Assembly (NCBI GenBank): GCA_049317525.1 | Contig: JBMOIC010000002.1 | Location: 1 to 64,000, forward strand | Direction of reading: 5' to 3' | Origin: UBA961 sp049317525 | Lineage (GTDB): Bacteria > Bacteroidota > Ignavibacteria > Kapaibacteriales > UBA961 | Length of the DNA stretch: 64,000 nucleotides | In this document: positions 46,702 to 56,185 of the stretch, piece after piece | Position numbering within the stretch: the stretch's first letter is position 1 | How the letters are laid out: the number at the start of each line of letters is the position of its first letter | The notes under the pieces: model-generated | What the model saw: the letters and a program-made list of their open reading frames with translations, nothing else | Databases searched by the model: none | Told to the model about the DNA's origin: nothing | Position numbers and translations under genes: made by a program

Positions 46702-49700
46702 TTATTGTTTAATAATTGATTGAAAATACTCTTTATTTCCTGTCATAACTTTTACAGTATAAGTTCCAGTTAATAAAGAAGTTATATCAATACTCTCTTT
46801 AACTAATGAATTAAGTGTACTGCTTTTAGATTGTGTAAAGATTGTTTTACCAAGTATATCAATAATTGCAATTGTATATGTAGTAGAATAGCAAGTAAAA
46901 TGTACATTAAAGGTAGATATTACTGGATTGGGATATATATGTATATCAGATTGAGACATATCTTCTTGTACACTAAGTGGAGAAAATAAGAATTGATCTG
47001 ATAATGTATTGCAAGTAGATAGTGAAACTCTAACAGTTATTTTTTTACCAATAGAGGATTGAGGCGGAATATAGGTTCTTTGCTTGGCAGAAAGAATTGA
47101 TTTTCCATCTTCATACCATTGATATTGATCTGCAATAACTGAACAGGTTAATGTATTACTATCTCTAATAATAATAGGTTTTGCAGGTGCAGGATTCATG
47201 ATTGCAGTATAGTCAGTTGAAGTATTTGTACAACCTGAATTATTGGTAATACTTACAGTATATTTACCAGGTGTTTTTACATAGATTTTCCTACTACTTT
47301 CTCCACTAGACCACAAATACGCTGTATATGTATTACCTAAACCTGTTCCAATACCTGCATCTAACAATACACTGTCGCCATCACAAAAAGATGTTTTTGA
47401 AGCAGTAATCGTTGGATTAGGCTTTGGATTAACTGTTATGGCAATTGGAGTTGATAAGGAACTACAGCCATTATCATCCTCAACACTTAAAGAATATGTT
47501 CCAGATGATTTTACTATTATAGATTTAGTAGTTTGTCCATTAGACCATTTGTAATTGCTATAATTTGCATCTGCTGATAGAATAACACTATCTCCAGAGC
47601 AAAATGATGTTTGGCCCTTTGCTGTTGCTAATACATTAATAGAAGTACATCCTACTAAATTCCCTACCCAAAGTCCTCTGCCAAATGTACCAGCTAATAA
47701 TCTTTTGAGAGAATAATTAATATCCAAATCTTTTACAACTACATTTGGTAATCCATCACTGTATTCAATCCATTTATTAGTTAATGTATCTGTATAAAAT
47801 ACACCAAGATCATTTCCTATATAGATACGATCGGGAGAATTATCTTCGTACACTACAACATTGGTTGGAATTTTAGGAAGCGTACCAGTAATATCTGTCC
47901 ACTTATCTCCTGAATTATCAGTTTTAAACACTTTGCTATTGTCAAAACCACCAATTGTGATCCATATTTTATTTTCATCTGTAGAAGAAATTGCGATAGA
48001 TGTAACTGAACCAGCACCAACAGGTAATGGAAAAGTATTCCATGTCTTTCCTGCATCTTTTGTTATATATGAAATAGCATCGTTTAAAGCAATGATAACA
48101 CTATCATTTGCCTTTGTTACGGCTATTTTACGTATTGTAGAAGAAGCATTTGCAAAGGAAGATATTTTTTGCCAGCTACCATAAGCTCCATAAGATGTAG
48201 ATCTCCACACATTTTGATAACCTGCATACATTTTGGAAGGAATTGATGGACTAAAAACATAAGGAGTTACCCAATTGCCATTTTCTTTAGTAAAATCTGG
48301 ATTTATAGAACCATTCCAATCAACTCCCCCATTTGTTGTCCTATTTACATAACCATTTTGAACAGCACCATAGCGATATTTGGCATCATTATAATTAATG
48401 AGGCATTTCATGCCATCACCACCTAGAATTTGAGACCACTGATCGTATTGGAAAAAGTTGGTTCCATTATCTTGAGCTCCACCAATATAAATAGGTGTTT
48501 GTGATTGAGAAGTTGATACATGATAGAATTGCATTATTTCTAAGCCATCACTCTTATCATACCATTCTGTACCATTATTTGTTGATTGAAATACTCCCCC
48601 ATCACAACCAGTAAATACAGAGTTTGCTAAACCTGGAGAAAAGTCTAAATCATGAATATCAGCATGTACATATGGTGTACCTTGATCTCCATACCAATGA
48701 GCGCTAATATCCCAAGTTGCTCCACCATCGGTTGATTTCCAGACATTAATTCCTCCAATAATAATCATATTTGGATTTGTAGGAGAACAAGCAATTGCTA
48801 AATCATACCAACCTTGGCCTCTATTATCACTGCCATCTGCATTACCACCTAAAATATTTGGTGTAGATGATCGCAAAGACCAAGTTTTACCACCGTCTAC
48901 AGATCGGTAGACTCCACCATATGCTGTCCCTTTTGCATTGTCTGAACATAATGCATACATGTAATCTTGATTTGCTGGGCTTATAGCTATAGACATTCTT
49001 CCAATATTAGAAGGAATTGCAGTTTTAATTGTATCCCATTTAGTTCCAGCATCTGTACTTCTAAAAATGAGATTATTTTCACATGCAATCAAAATTGCTG
49101 GATTATCAGTACGAATCTCTAAATCTCTAAATCTAATTGAGGATTTTTTTGTCCAAGTACTACCTGCATCAGTTGAAAAATACAAACCATCTGTTGTTGC
49201 TGCAAAAAGCCTACCTGCTGTTTTAGGATGAGCAATCAATCTATGAATTTGTGTATTTTTATTCGTAGGAAATGACAATCCTGTAGCTTTCCATGATGCA
49301 CCAGCATCAGTAGATTTCATGATACCAACTGAATATGTATTCCCAGCATTATTATCACCTGTGGCAATGTAAACAGTATTAATATTATTGTTTTCAATTG
49401 CAATATCAGAAACACCCAAAGATAATAACTCATCACAAGTTGATTTCCATGTAATTCCCATATCTGAACTTTTCCAAGCACCTCCAGCTGCTGAACCGGC
49501 CCAAATTAAAGCTGGTGAAGATGGATGCATTTGAATACAGTTAATTCTACCAGCACCTCCATTCTCAGGAACATCCTTGGGTCCAACATGTTTCCAGTCA
49601 GCAATATCTGCTAATGTTGATTCTGATTTATTCCTTTGTTGCATTCTTATATTTTTTTTATCATTAATTGCCTTAAACAATAGATCTGGAGTTGGAAATG

Positions 49701-49965
49701 AACCATCTTGTAATACTCTTGTAGACCAAAAGTTTTCCCATCTTTGAAATTGCGTATAACCTTTTGTAAGATGTTCAAATCTTCCTATGCCTTGTAAGGT
49801 ATTATCTACATTATCTTTAAGGTATAATTCTCTTTGTTTTAGATAATAATCTCGCATTTCATAAAAATTATTACTGCTTTTTCCAATAATAGTCTCTATT
49901 TGTGCATTAATAATATTCGTATAAGACAGAATTATAATAGCGTATGTACATAATGTTCTTAACAT
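46702..49965 (-). CDS. Secreted Asp-box propeller protein with T9SS sorting domain (paralog B)
   Basis: Second of three tandem paralogs, also 1087 aa, with a signal peptide (ending IINAQ). It has the same architecture: short helical pre-propeller region (TRVLQDGSFPTPDLLFKAIN), Asp-box propellers (STDAGASWKA, SVDGGKTWSL, STDGGATWDI), the shared GGAGRINCIQMH, HADIHDLDF, GGAQDNGT and GGDGMKCL stretches, three Ig-like modules (WSNGQTTKSIIVKSSGTYSL) and a T9SS type A sorting domain (IHIYPNPVISTFNVHFT to IIKQ). Spacing to paralog A is 17 bp. Function is unknown; by architecture it is an exported surface or soluble protein. Confidence 0.85.
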   Translation of the reverse strand: MLRTLCTYAIIILSYTNIINAQIETIIGKSSNNFYEMRDYYLKQRELYLKDNVDNTLQGIGRFEHLTKGYTQFQRWENFWSTRVLQDGSFPTPDLLFKAINDKKNIRMQQRNKSESTLADIADWKHVGPKDVPENGGAGRINCIQMHPSSPALIWAGSAAGGAWKSSDMGITWKSTCDELLSLGVSDIAIENNNINTVYIATGDNNAGNTYSVGIMKSTDAGASWKATGLSFPTNKNTQIHRLIAHPKTAGRLFAATTDGLYFSTDAGSTWTKKSSIRFRDLEIRTDNPAILIACENNLIFRSTDAGTKWDTIKTAIPSNIGRMSIAISPANQDYMYALCSDNAKGTAYGGVYRSVDGGKTWSLRSSTPNILGGNADGSDNRGQGWYDLAIACSPTNPNMIIIGGINVWKSTDGGATWDISAHWYGDQGTPYVHADIHDLDFSPGLANSVFTGCDGGVFQSTNNGTEWYDKSDGLEIMQFYHVSTSQSQTPIYIGGAQDNGTNFFQYDQWSQILGGDGMKCLINYNDAKYRYGAVQNGYVNRTTNGGVDWNGSINPDFTKENGNWVTPYVFSPSIPSKMYAGYQNVWRSTSYGAYGSWQKISSFANASSTIRKIAVTKANDSVIIALNDAISYITKDAGKTWNTFPLPVGAGSVTSIAISSTDENKIWITIGGFDNSKVFKTDNSGDKWTDITGTLPKIPTNVVVYEDNSPDRIYIGNDLGVFYTDTLTNKWIEYSDGLPNVVVKDLDINYSLKRLLAGTFGRGLWVGNLVGCTSINVLATAKGQTSFCSGDSVILSADANYSNYKWSNGQTTKSIIVKSSGTYSLSVEDDNGCSSLSTPIAITVNPKPNPTITASKTSFCDGDSVLLDAGIGTGLGNTYTAYLWSSGESSRKIYVKTPGKYTVSITNNSGCTNTSTDYTAIMNPAPAKPIIIRDSNTLTCSVIADQYQWYEDGKSILSAKQRTYIPPQSSIGKKITVRVSLSTCNTLSDQFLFSPLSVQEDMSQSDIHIYPNPVISTFNVHFTCYSTTYTIAIIDILGKTIFTQSKSSTLNSLVKESIDITSLLTGTYTVKVMTGNKEYFQSIIKQ

Positions 49966-49982
49966 ATATTGTTCCTATATAT

Positions 49983-52900
49983 TTATTGTTTAATTATCAT
50001 TGTTCTATGGATGCTTTTTGTATTAGGTAATGATATATCTATGATATAACTACCTTTTTGTAACATCTGAATATCAATCTGTTCTGTAGATGATTGTAAA
50101 TTACGGCTTAAAACAAAAGCGCCTGTTATATCATACATAGTAAATGTAAATGGAGATGATAAGAGCATATTCTCCAAATTAACCTGTATAAAACTATTAG
50201 AAATCAGTTCGCATGTAATCGGATTGACTTGTTGTTCTTGTACCGATAAAGCTCTTATTTCAAATGTATCAGATATGATGCTACATCCAAAGTCATTTTC
50301 TACTGTAACTATATATCTATTCCCCATAGCATTAGCTGGAATAGTAATTTTATGGGTATTTGCATTATTTAATATAGCACCAATTCTTTTCCATGTAAAC
50401 TTTTTATAGGTATTTGTTATAAGTAATGTATCATTCACTCTTTGTATTAAAGGTTTTAACGGCTGCTGTCCTTGAATAACTTCTATTTTTTTAGAAGAAT
50501 CTACACAAGAATTATGCTCTACATTAACGCTATATATTCCAGCCTTTTTAACTTTTACCTTTCTTGTAGTATCACCTGTAGACCACAAATACTTATCGTA
50601 ATTTTTGCCTGCAGTATATAAACCTGCATCTAACTCAAGAGAATCACTAATGCTACACAATACAAATTTCGAAGTGCTAGATGTTAATTCCGGAACTTTT
50701 CTATTATTGACATTTACTAAAATTGTTTCAGAAGTACCTGGACATCCTTTAGCATTTTTAACATAAACAGTATGCGATCCAGATTGCTTTACTGAAATTG
50801 TTTTAGTTGTAGAGCCATTGCTCCAAAGATATTCAGAATAACCATCTGGAGCAGTTAATGATACTGAGTCACCAGAACAAAAGTTTAAAGATCCCTTTGT
50901 GGTAAGTGGAACTTTATAACTTTGACAATCTACTAATGGTGCTTCCCAAACAGCTCTTCCATATGTTCCTGCCCTTAGTACACCGGTTATCTTAACAATT
51001 TCAAGATTATTAATGATGACTGATGGTAACCCTGTATTGTAAGACATCCATGACGTTAATGTACTATCTCGATAATAGACTCCGATATCAGTTCCAACAT
51101 ATATTCTATTTGAAGTATTTTTTTGAAAAACTGCTGTATTAGTTGATACTTCAGGTAGCCCGGTTGAATAATTTTCCCAAGTAGCACCTAAATCTTTGGT
51201 TATATATACTTGTCTATTAGGTGTAAAACCACTTAAAGTAATAACTGCATAGTTTGGATTTGTAGGATGAAATACAAAATCCCTAATAGAGCCTGAATTT
51301 ATACCATTAGGAAAACTTAAAGTTGTCCATGATTGACCTGCATCCTTCGATAATCTGCAAGTAGCTGAATTACCAATTACTATTACTGAAGTATCGGCTG
51401 GTGAAATTGATATAAAATTTAATGATCCAGAATTATTAGCGAAATTTGAAACCTTTTTCCACGTATTTGGTTTTCCATAATTATATGAAACCCATAGATT
51501 TGCAAAACCTGCATACATAATAGATGGATTTAAAGGATTGAAAATAAATGGGGTTACCCAATTACCATTTTCGCCCGTAACATTCATATTAATTGCATCA
51601 TTAAAAGATGTACCACCATTTGTGGACACATAAATGCTTCCATAATAGATAGAACCATATACATAATTAGGATCATCTGGATTGATTAAACAATTCATTC
51701 CATCACCACCCAATACTTGTTGCCAATCCTTATTCAAACCTAAATTCGTACCATTATCTTGAGCACCCCCGATGATCATGGTTGGATCTGTTTGAGAATT
51801 AGCAACATGATAGAATTGCATAATATTAAGATTTGATGAAAGATCTGTCCAAGAAGTACCATTATTTGTTGTTTTGAATATTCCACCATCTGTAGCTGCA
51901 TATAATGTTGCACCTAATGCTGGTTCAAAATCTAAATCATGAATATCCGCATGTACATATGGTGAATTTCTATCGCCATACCAATGGGCTGATATTTTCC
52001 ATGTTTTCCCAGCATCGGTTGATTTCCATATATTAATTCCACCCACAAATACAATATTTGGATTAGTTGGTGAAACCGCTAAAGCTAAATCATATGTACC
52101 TTGGCCGCCATTATCTTGTCCATCATAATTATATCCTAAAATATTGGGTTTTAGAGAAGAAGTTTTTGCAACCCATGTTTGCCCAGAATTAGTTGACTGA
52201 TAAAAACCACCAAAGGAATTACCACTGCTAATCAAGGCATAAACATTATTTACAGAAGAATTAGTAACTGCTATAGAAATTCTGGATGTATTACTTGGGA
52301 ATGTTGTATTCGAATTTATTGTCCACTTTTCTCCGCCATCAGTAGATATATAAAAGGAATTTTGGGTAACACCATACATAGTTAATGGAGTTGCAGGTTT
52401 AAATTCTATATCTCTAAAATTACCTACTTGCTTAACTGTCCAGGTTTTACCAGCATCAATTGATTTATAAATACCATTATTAGATGCTGCATATAAGATA
52501 TCGCTGCTGGAAGGGTGAATTAATATCTTGCTAATTAGTCTTGTAGAACTTGTTTTAAATGTTAAGCCAGTGATATTCCATGTTGCTCCGGCATCTGTTG
52601 ACTTAAATATACCAGCAGAATAGCAATTTTGACCATCAGCATCGCCTGTAGCAGCATAAATTGCATTTGTTTTATAATCATATGCAATATCAGATATACC
52701 AAGAGAAGGTAACTTATCAGTAGTAGTTTGCCAAAGTGCTCCACCATTAACAGTCTTCCAAATACCACCACAAGCAGCACCTGTCCATAATTGAGAATTA
52801 TTAGAACCTATTGGGGTTATACAATTAGTTCTTCCGGCTCCACTACCTTTTGGAACTACAGGAGATCCAACATATTTCCAAGTATTTGCTAAAACAGTTT

Positions 52901-53252
52901 CGGGATATTTATCATTGATTTGTAGTTCATTTTTATTTTTAATATCATTCTGTTCAACAAGATGTAATGGATTTGGAAATGTACCTTTTAAAGGATCAAC
53001 TCTATCTTTCCAGAAATATTCCCAGCGTTTAAACTGAAGAAAAAGCTCAGCATCAGGGCTTTCTTTTTCATCTTCGCTAAGCTTTCTGTTTTTAAAAGCT
53101 TGTTCATAATATTTATATTTTTGTTTAGTGAATTTTTTGATAAAATTCGATTGAATTGAATAGAAATTAGATTCTGGTTGAGCAGATTCTTGACTTAATA
53201 TTGGATAAATAGTAAGTACACACAAAAATGAGCAAAGAATATATATATACAT
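49983..53252 (-). CDS. Secreted Asp-box propeller protein, atypical C-terminus (paralog A)
   Basis: First of the three tandem paralogs in transcription order, 1089 aa, signal peptide ending PILSQ. The propeller (STDAGATWNI, SIDAGKTWTV, STDAGKTWKI), GAGRTNCITPIG, HADIHDLDF, GGAQDNGTNL and GGDGMNCL stretches and the Ig-like modules (WSNGSTTKTI, WSTGDTTRKV) are as in the others. At the C-terminus the usual YPNP start of a T9SS sorting domain is missing: the sequence reads LSVQEQQVNPITCELISN. The later strands (FTFTMYDITGAFVL and KGSYIIDISLP to MIIKQ) remain recognisable. It starts 24 bp after the permease gene. Confidence 0.83.
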   Translation of the reverse strand: MYIYILCSFLCVLTIYPILSQESAQPESNFYSIQSNFIKKFTKQKYKYYEQAFKNRKLSEDEKESPDAELFLQFKRWEYFWKDRVDPLKGTFPNPLHLVEQNDIKNKNELQINDKYPETVLANTWKYVGSPVVPKGSGAGRTNCITPIGSNNSQLWTGAACGGIWKTVNGGALWQTTTDKLPSLGISDIAYDYKTNAIYAATGDADGQNCYSAGIFKSTDAGATWNITGLTFKTSSTRLISKILIHPSSSDILYAASNNGIYKSIDAGKTWTVKQVGNFRDIEFKPATPLTMYGVTQNSFYISTDGGEKWTINSNTTFPSNTSRISIAVTNSSVNNVYALISSGNSFGGFYQSTNSGQTWVAKTSSLKPNILGYNYDGQDNGGQGTYDLALAVSPTNPNIVFVGGINIWKSTDAGKTWKISAHWYGDRNSPYVHADIHDLDFEPALGATLYAATDGGIFKTTNNGTSWTDLSSNLNIMQFYHVANSQTDPTMIIGGAQDNGTNLGLNKDWQQVLGGDGMNCLINPDDPNYVYGSIYYGSIYVSTNGGTSFNDAINMNVTGENGNWVTPFIFNPLNPSIMYAGFANLWVSYNYGKPNTWKKVSNFANNSGSLNFISISPADTSVIVIGNSATCRLSKDAGQSWTTLSFPNGINSGSIRDFVFHPTNPNYAVITLSGFTPNRQVYITKDLGATWENYSTGLPEVSTNTAVFQKNTSNRIYVGTDIGVYYRDSTLTSWMSYNTGLPSVIINNLEIVKITGVLRAGTYGRAVWEAPLVDCQSYKVPLTTKGSLNFCSGDSVSLTAPDGYSEYLWSNGSTTKTISVKQSGSHTVYVKNAKGCPGTSETILVNVNNRKVPELTSSTSKFVLCSISDSLELDAGLYTAGKNYDKYLWSTGDTTRKVKVKKAGIYSVNVEHNSCVDSSKKIEVIQGQQPLKPLIQRVNDTLLITNTYKKFTWKRIGAILNNANTHKITIPANAMGNRYIVTVENDFGCSIISDTFEIRALSVQEQQVNPITCELISNSFIQVNLENMLLSSPFTFTMYDITGAFVLSRNLQSSTEQIDIQMLQKGSYIIDISLPNTKSIHRTMIIKQ

Positions 53253-53276
53253 AAAAAACGAAGATTTTGTGAAATA

Positions 53277-55253
53277 TTAAATTCTAACTGGTAGAATAAC
53301 TACCGGTATACTTTCTAAATATAAGCGCCTTTGCACGGCAAATACAGTATAATTATGTAACCATTTAGAGAATATTGACTCCTCTGGGAAGACAACTTGT
53401 CCACCAAAAACTATAGACTGAGGATATTTCTCAGAAATTATTTTAGATAAATCAGCAACTGTAGAGACAACATCAGTACCGACTTCAGTAAATGCTTCAG
53501 CATAAAAACCATTATTCATCATAAAATTAACATACTTTTTTGCTTCAGTGTCGATATACATTTTTAGGTTTTCAACCTCTTCACTACCTTTAAAATTACC
53601 CGCATCAACTACACCAACTTGAACAAAAACAAAGTTTTTAAATACACCTTCAAATGTTCTCATTACTGTAAATAATGTATGTAAACCTAAACCTGAAAAA
53701 CCATTAACAAGAAAAACAGCAGTTTTTCCTTTACTACTTACAATCGGAATATTATTGGAATCAGGATCGGCGATTGATTTGTCATCAATTGCTGTAAGTA
53801 CTAAATCATCTAAGCGTCGTAAAAGTTTCGATGTTTCATTATAATGCCTTCTGAAAGATAGAACTAACAGAACTAAACTCCCAGTCATAATAAGAGTTAT
53901 CCAACCACCTTCAGTAAATTTGATAATTACAACAGCAATAAGGATAAATGCTGATAGCACTAATCCTAATCCATTAATTGCAATTTTACGTTTCCAATAT
54001 TTAAATGTTTTTTTAACCTGTAACCAATGTCTAACCATTCCTAATTGTGACAATGTAAATGTTATAAACACATTAATTGAATATAAAACAACTAATAAAT
54101 GAACAGATCCTCCAGACAATAACATGATTATTCCAGCGGTAATTCCCACTAATAACACTCCATTTTGCGAAACTAATCTATCGCTAAGCATTGCAAAACG
54201 TGTTGGAAACCATCTGTCTAAAGCCATATTAGAGAGTATTTGTGGTCCACCTAAAAAACCAGCCTGAGCGGCAACAAATAATAGGACAGCTTCACTGAAT
54301 AATACTACAAATAATACTGTACTAGATATTTCACTTCCCAGATTCATTGTTAATTTATCAAAAAGAACAGCATTCAGTGTTTTACCTTCAACATGTTGAA
54401 CATTGAATAAAGCATATGCTATCATTAATCCTACAGCTACAAAAGCTAATGACACAGCCATATACTTCATTGTAGTTTTTGCTGTCTCAACTCTTGGTTC
54501 ACGTAGAATAGGCATTGCATTACTTACAGCTTCTATACCTGTATATGTACCTGCACCCATGCTATATGCTCTTAACAAAAGGACAATTGTTCCCCACCAA
54601 CCTAATTGTGATGTTGCAGAACCAAATTGATCAGCTGTTTTTTGAGCTACATCTGGTAATTCGAAAATATGTGTGCCAAACACATAAAATATTGCGGCAA
54701 CATGTGTAATGACAAAAACAATAAATATTGGTAATAGAAATGTTACTGATTCCTTTATTCCACGTAGATTGAGAATAATTAATAAGGCTGTCCCCATTAA
54801 ACCAGCAATTAATTTATATCCATGATATTCTAAAGGTAAATAACTGAATAATGCATCTACACCGCTAGCAATAGATATCGTAATAGTTAATACATAATCT
54901 ATTAATAATGCACATCCTGCTACCATTCCAATTTCAGGAGATAATAATTTACTAGCCACTAAATATCCACCGCCGCCAGATGGAAATAATTCTATAATCT
55001 GAGAATAGCTTGCACTAATTACCATAATAGTAATAGCTGTTCCAATAGCAATAAATATCGATAAATATGGATATTCCCCTAATGCTCTAAAAGCTTCTTC
55101 TGGGCCATAGCAAGATGATGATAATCCGTCTGCTCCTAAACCAACCCATGCAAAAAATGCAACTAGAGTTAATTTATGAAACATTGAAGTATCTTTTAGA
55201 TTTTTACCTTCGCCTATAAAAACTTTCTTTAAAGTAGTAACTAGTTTAGACAT
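53277..55253 (-). CDS. APC-superfamily permease, KimA-like (possible K+ importer)
   Basis: Transporter of 658 aa with about 12 transmembrane segments (residues 25-455) and a cytoplasmic C-terminal UspA/Rossmann-like domain (GKTAVFLVNGFSGLGLHTL onward). The N-terminal motif GLGADGLSSSCYGPEEAF aligns with the KimA/YdaO motif holding the K+-coordinating Asp and Tyr, and IDYVLTITISIASG keeps the Thr and Ser of its third site (alignment from memory). A K+/H+ symporter is therefore plausible; a general amino-acid permease is the alternative. It lies between a LOG-family gene and the tandem propeller genes, all on one strand with gaps under 35 bp. Confidence 0.75.
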   Translation of the reverse strand: MSKLVTTLKKVFIGEGKNLKDTSMFHKLTLVAFFAWVGLGADGLSSSCYGPEEAFRALGEYPYLSIFIAIGTAITIMVISASYSQIIELFPSGGGGYLVASKLLSPEIGMVAGCALLIDYVLTITISIASGVDALFSYLPLEYHGYKLIAGLMGTALLIILNLRGIKESVTFLLPIFIVFVITHVAAIFYVFGTHIFELPDVAQKTADQFGSATSQLGWWGTIVLLLRAYSMGAGTYTGIEAVSNAMPILREPRVETAKTTMKYMAVSLAFVAVGLMIAYALFNVQHVEGKTLNAVLFDKLTMNLGSEISSTVLFVVLFSEAVLLFVAAQAGFLGGPQILSNMALDRWFPTRFAMLSDRLVSQNGVLLVGITAGIIMLLSGGSVHLLVVLYSINVFITFTLSQLGMVRHWLQVKKTFKYWKRKIAINGLGLVLSAFILIAVVIIKFTEGGWITLIMTGSLVLLVLSFRRHYNETSKLLRRLDDLVLTAIDDKSIADPDSNNIPIVSSKGKTAVFLVNGFSGLGLHTLFTVMRTFEGVFKNFVFVQVGVVDAGNFKGSEEVENLKMYIDTEAKKYVNFMMNNGFYAEAFTEVGTDVVSTVADLSKIISEKYPQSIVFGGQVVFPEESIFSKWLHNYTVFAVQRRLYLESIPVVILPVRI

Positions 55254-55283
55254 ATTAACATTTGATTAGTACAAAATTCATTA

Positions 55284-56027
55284 TTAATTTCTTGGATTAT
55301 TTTCACCCAAAATACCAGAAGGAATTGGAGATTTTAGACCATATTTTTCAACTGAATGTTTTTGTATATGTTCAATTGCTTCGTGGATAGAATCAGTAAA
55401 TTTTATAAGAGATAAATCTTCTTTATCTATTGCGCCTTCATCTGCCATGGTATTAAGCATAATATCAAGACTTGCATAATATTGTGTACCTAAAACTACA
55501 ATAGGAAAATCTTTGATTTTTTTTGTTTGAATTAACGTTAAAGCTTCAAATAGTTCATCCATGGTTCCAACACCTCCAGGCAAGACAATAAAACCATAAG
55601 AATATTTAAACAATAAAAACTTTCGAACAAAGAAATACTTAAACGTGGCAAATGAATGCATAAATACATTAGGATATTGTTCAAAAGGAAGCAATATTTT
55701 AGCACCTACAGATAATCCACCATGTTGAAAAGCACCTTTATTTGCAGCTTCCATTATTCCGGGTCCGCCGCCTGTCATAACCGTAAACCCTAATTCTGCT
55801 AACTTTTTTCCTACTTCAACACCTATTTCATAATAAGGATGATTTTCTTTAAATCTAGCAGATCCAAATACAGTAATACAAGGCCCAACAAAGTGAAGGA
55901 TTCTAAATCCAAGAATAAATTCTTTGCAGATAGAGAATGTAAACAGAAGTTCTTTAAGTCTAGATTTTGGGCCTTCTAGAAAAAATAGTTCTTCTTTAGA
56001 GGAAGGTACTTGTAATTTATTTTTCAT
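55284..56027 (-). CDS. LOG-family (TIGR00730) Rossmann-fold protein
   Basis: Protein of about 247 aa with the LOG family signatures TVFGSARFKENHPYYE, MTGGGPGIMEAANKGA and LPGGVGTMDELFEALTLIQ. LOG proteins are nucleotide 5'-monophosphate nucleosidases/phosphoribohydrolases (cytokinin-activating in plants); many bacterial ones were mis-annotated as lysine decarboxylases. The ATG at 56027 is preferred; an in-frame TTG lies 9 bp upstream. It starts a possible operon with the downstream KimA-like permease and the three propeller genes. A promoter-like CAAATTTA (minus strand TAAATTTG) lies at 56059-56066. Confidence 0.9.
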   Translation of the reverse strand: MKNKLQVPSSKEELFFLEGPKSRLKELLFTFSICKEFILGFRILHFVGPCITVFGSARFKENHPYYEIGVEVGKKLAELGFTVMTGGGPGIMEAANKGAFQHGGLSVGAKILLPFEQYPNVFMHSFATFKYFFVRKFLLFKYSYGFIVLPGGVGTMDELFEALTLIQTKKIKDFPIVVLGTQYYASLDIMLNTMADEGAIDKEDLSLIKFTDSIHEAIEHIQKHSVEKYGLKSPIPSGILGENNPRN

Positions 56028-56058
56028 AGGTTTCAAAACTCGATACGTGAATTTAAAG

Positions 56059-56093
56059 CAAATTTACTAAGAATATAATCCACGATACTCAAA
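56059..56093 (-). promoter_or_regulatory. Possible promoter for the LOG/permease/propeller gene string
   Basis: On the minus strand TTTG (56090-56093), a 23-bp spacer and TAAATTTG (56059-56066), about 30 bp before the LOG ATG. The -7 box fits TAnnTTTG exactly, but the spacer is at the long end of the reported range. Confidence 0.35.
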
Positions 56094-56116
56094 ATCTTCA
56101 GTTTTTATCCTTTAGA

Positions 56117-56147
56117 TTGAATAGAATATACTATTACATTATCTTTG
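56117..56147 (+). promoter_or_regulatory. Bacteroidota-type promoter for the aldehyde dehydrogenase gene
   Basis: TTGA at 56117-56120, a 19-bp spacer and TATCTTTG at 56140-56147, 38 bp before the ATG. The -7 box is an exact TAnnTTTG match; the -33 box is offset from TTTG. Confidence 0.5.
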
Positions 56148-56185
56148 TCAATCGAATATTATACTTATATATAGGATATTAATCA

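Noticed and set aside
47861..48184. Plus-strand open frame of 107 codons inside propeller paralog B
   Set aside because: It is antisense to a well-supported long gene; similar antisense frames occur throughout all three paralogs as a result of composition.
43426..53252. Possible recombination repeat or phase-variable locus formed by the three paralogs
   Set aside because: The copies are divergent at protein level and no long identical nucleotide stretch was noticed by eye, so recombination between them is not supported.
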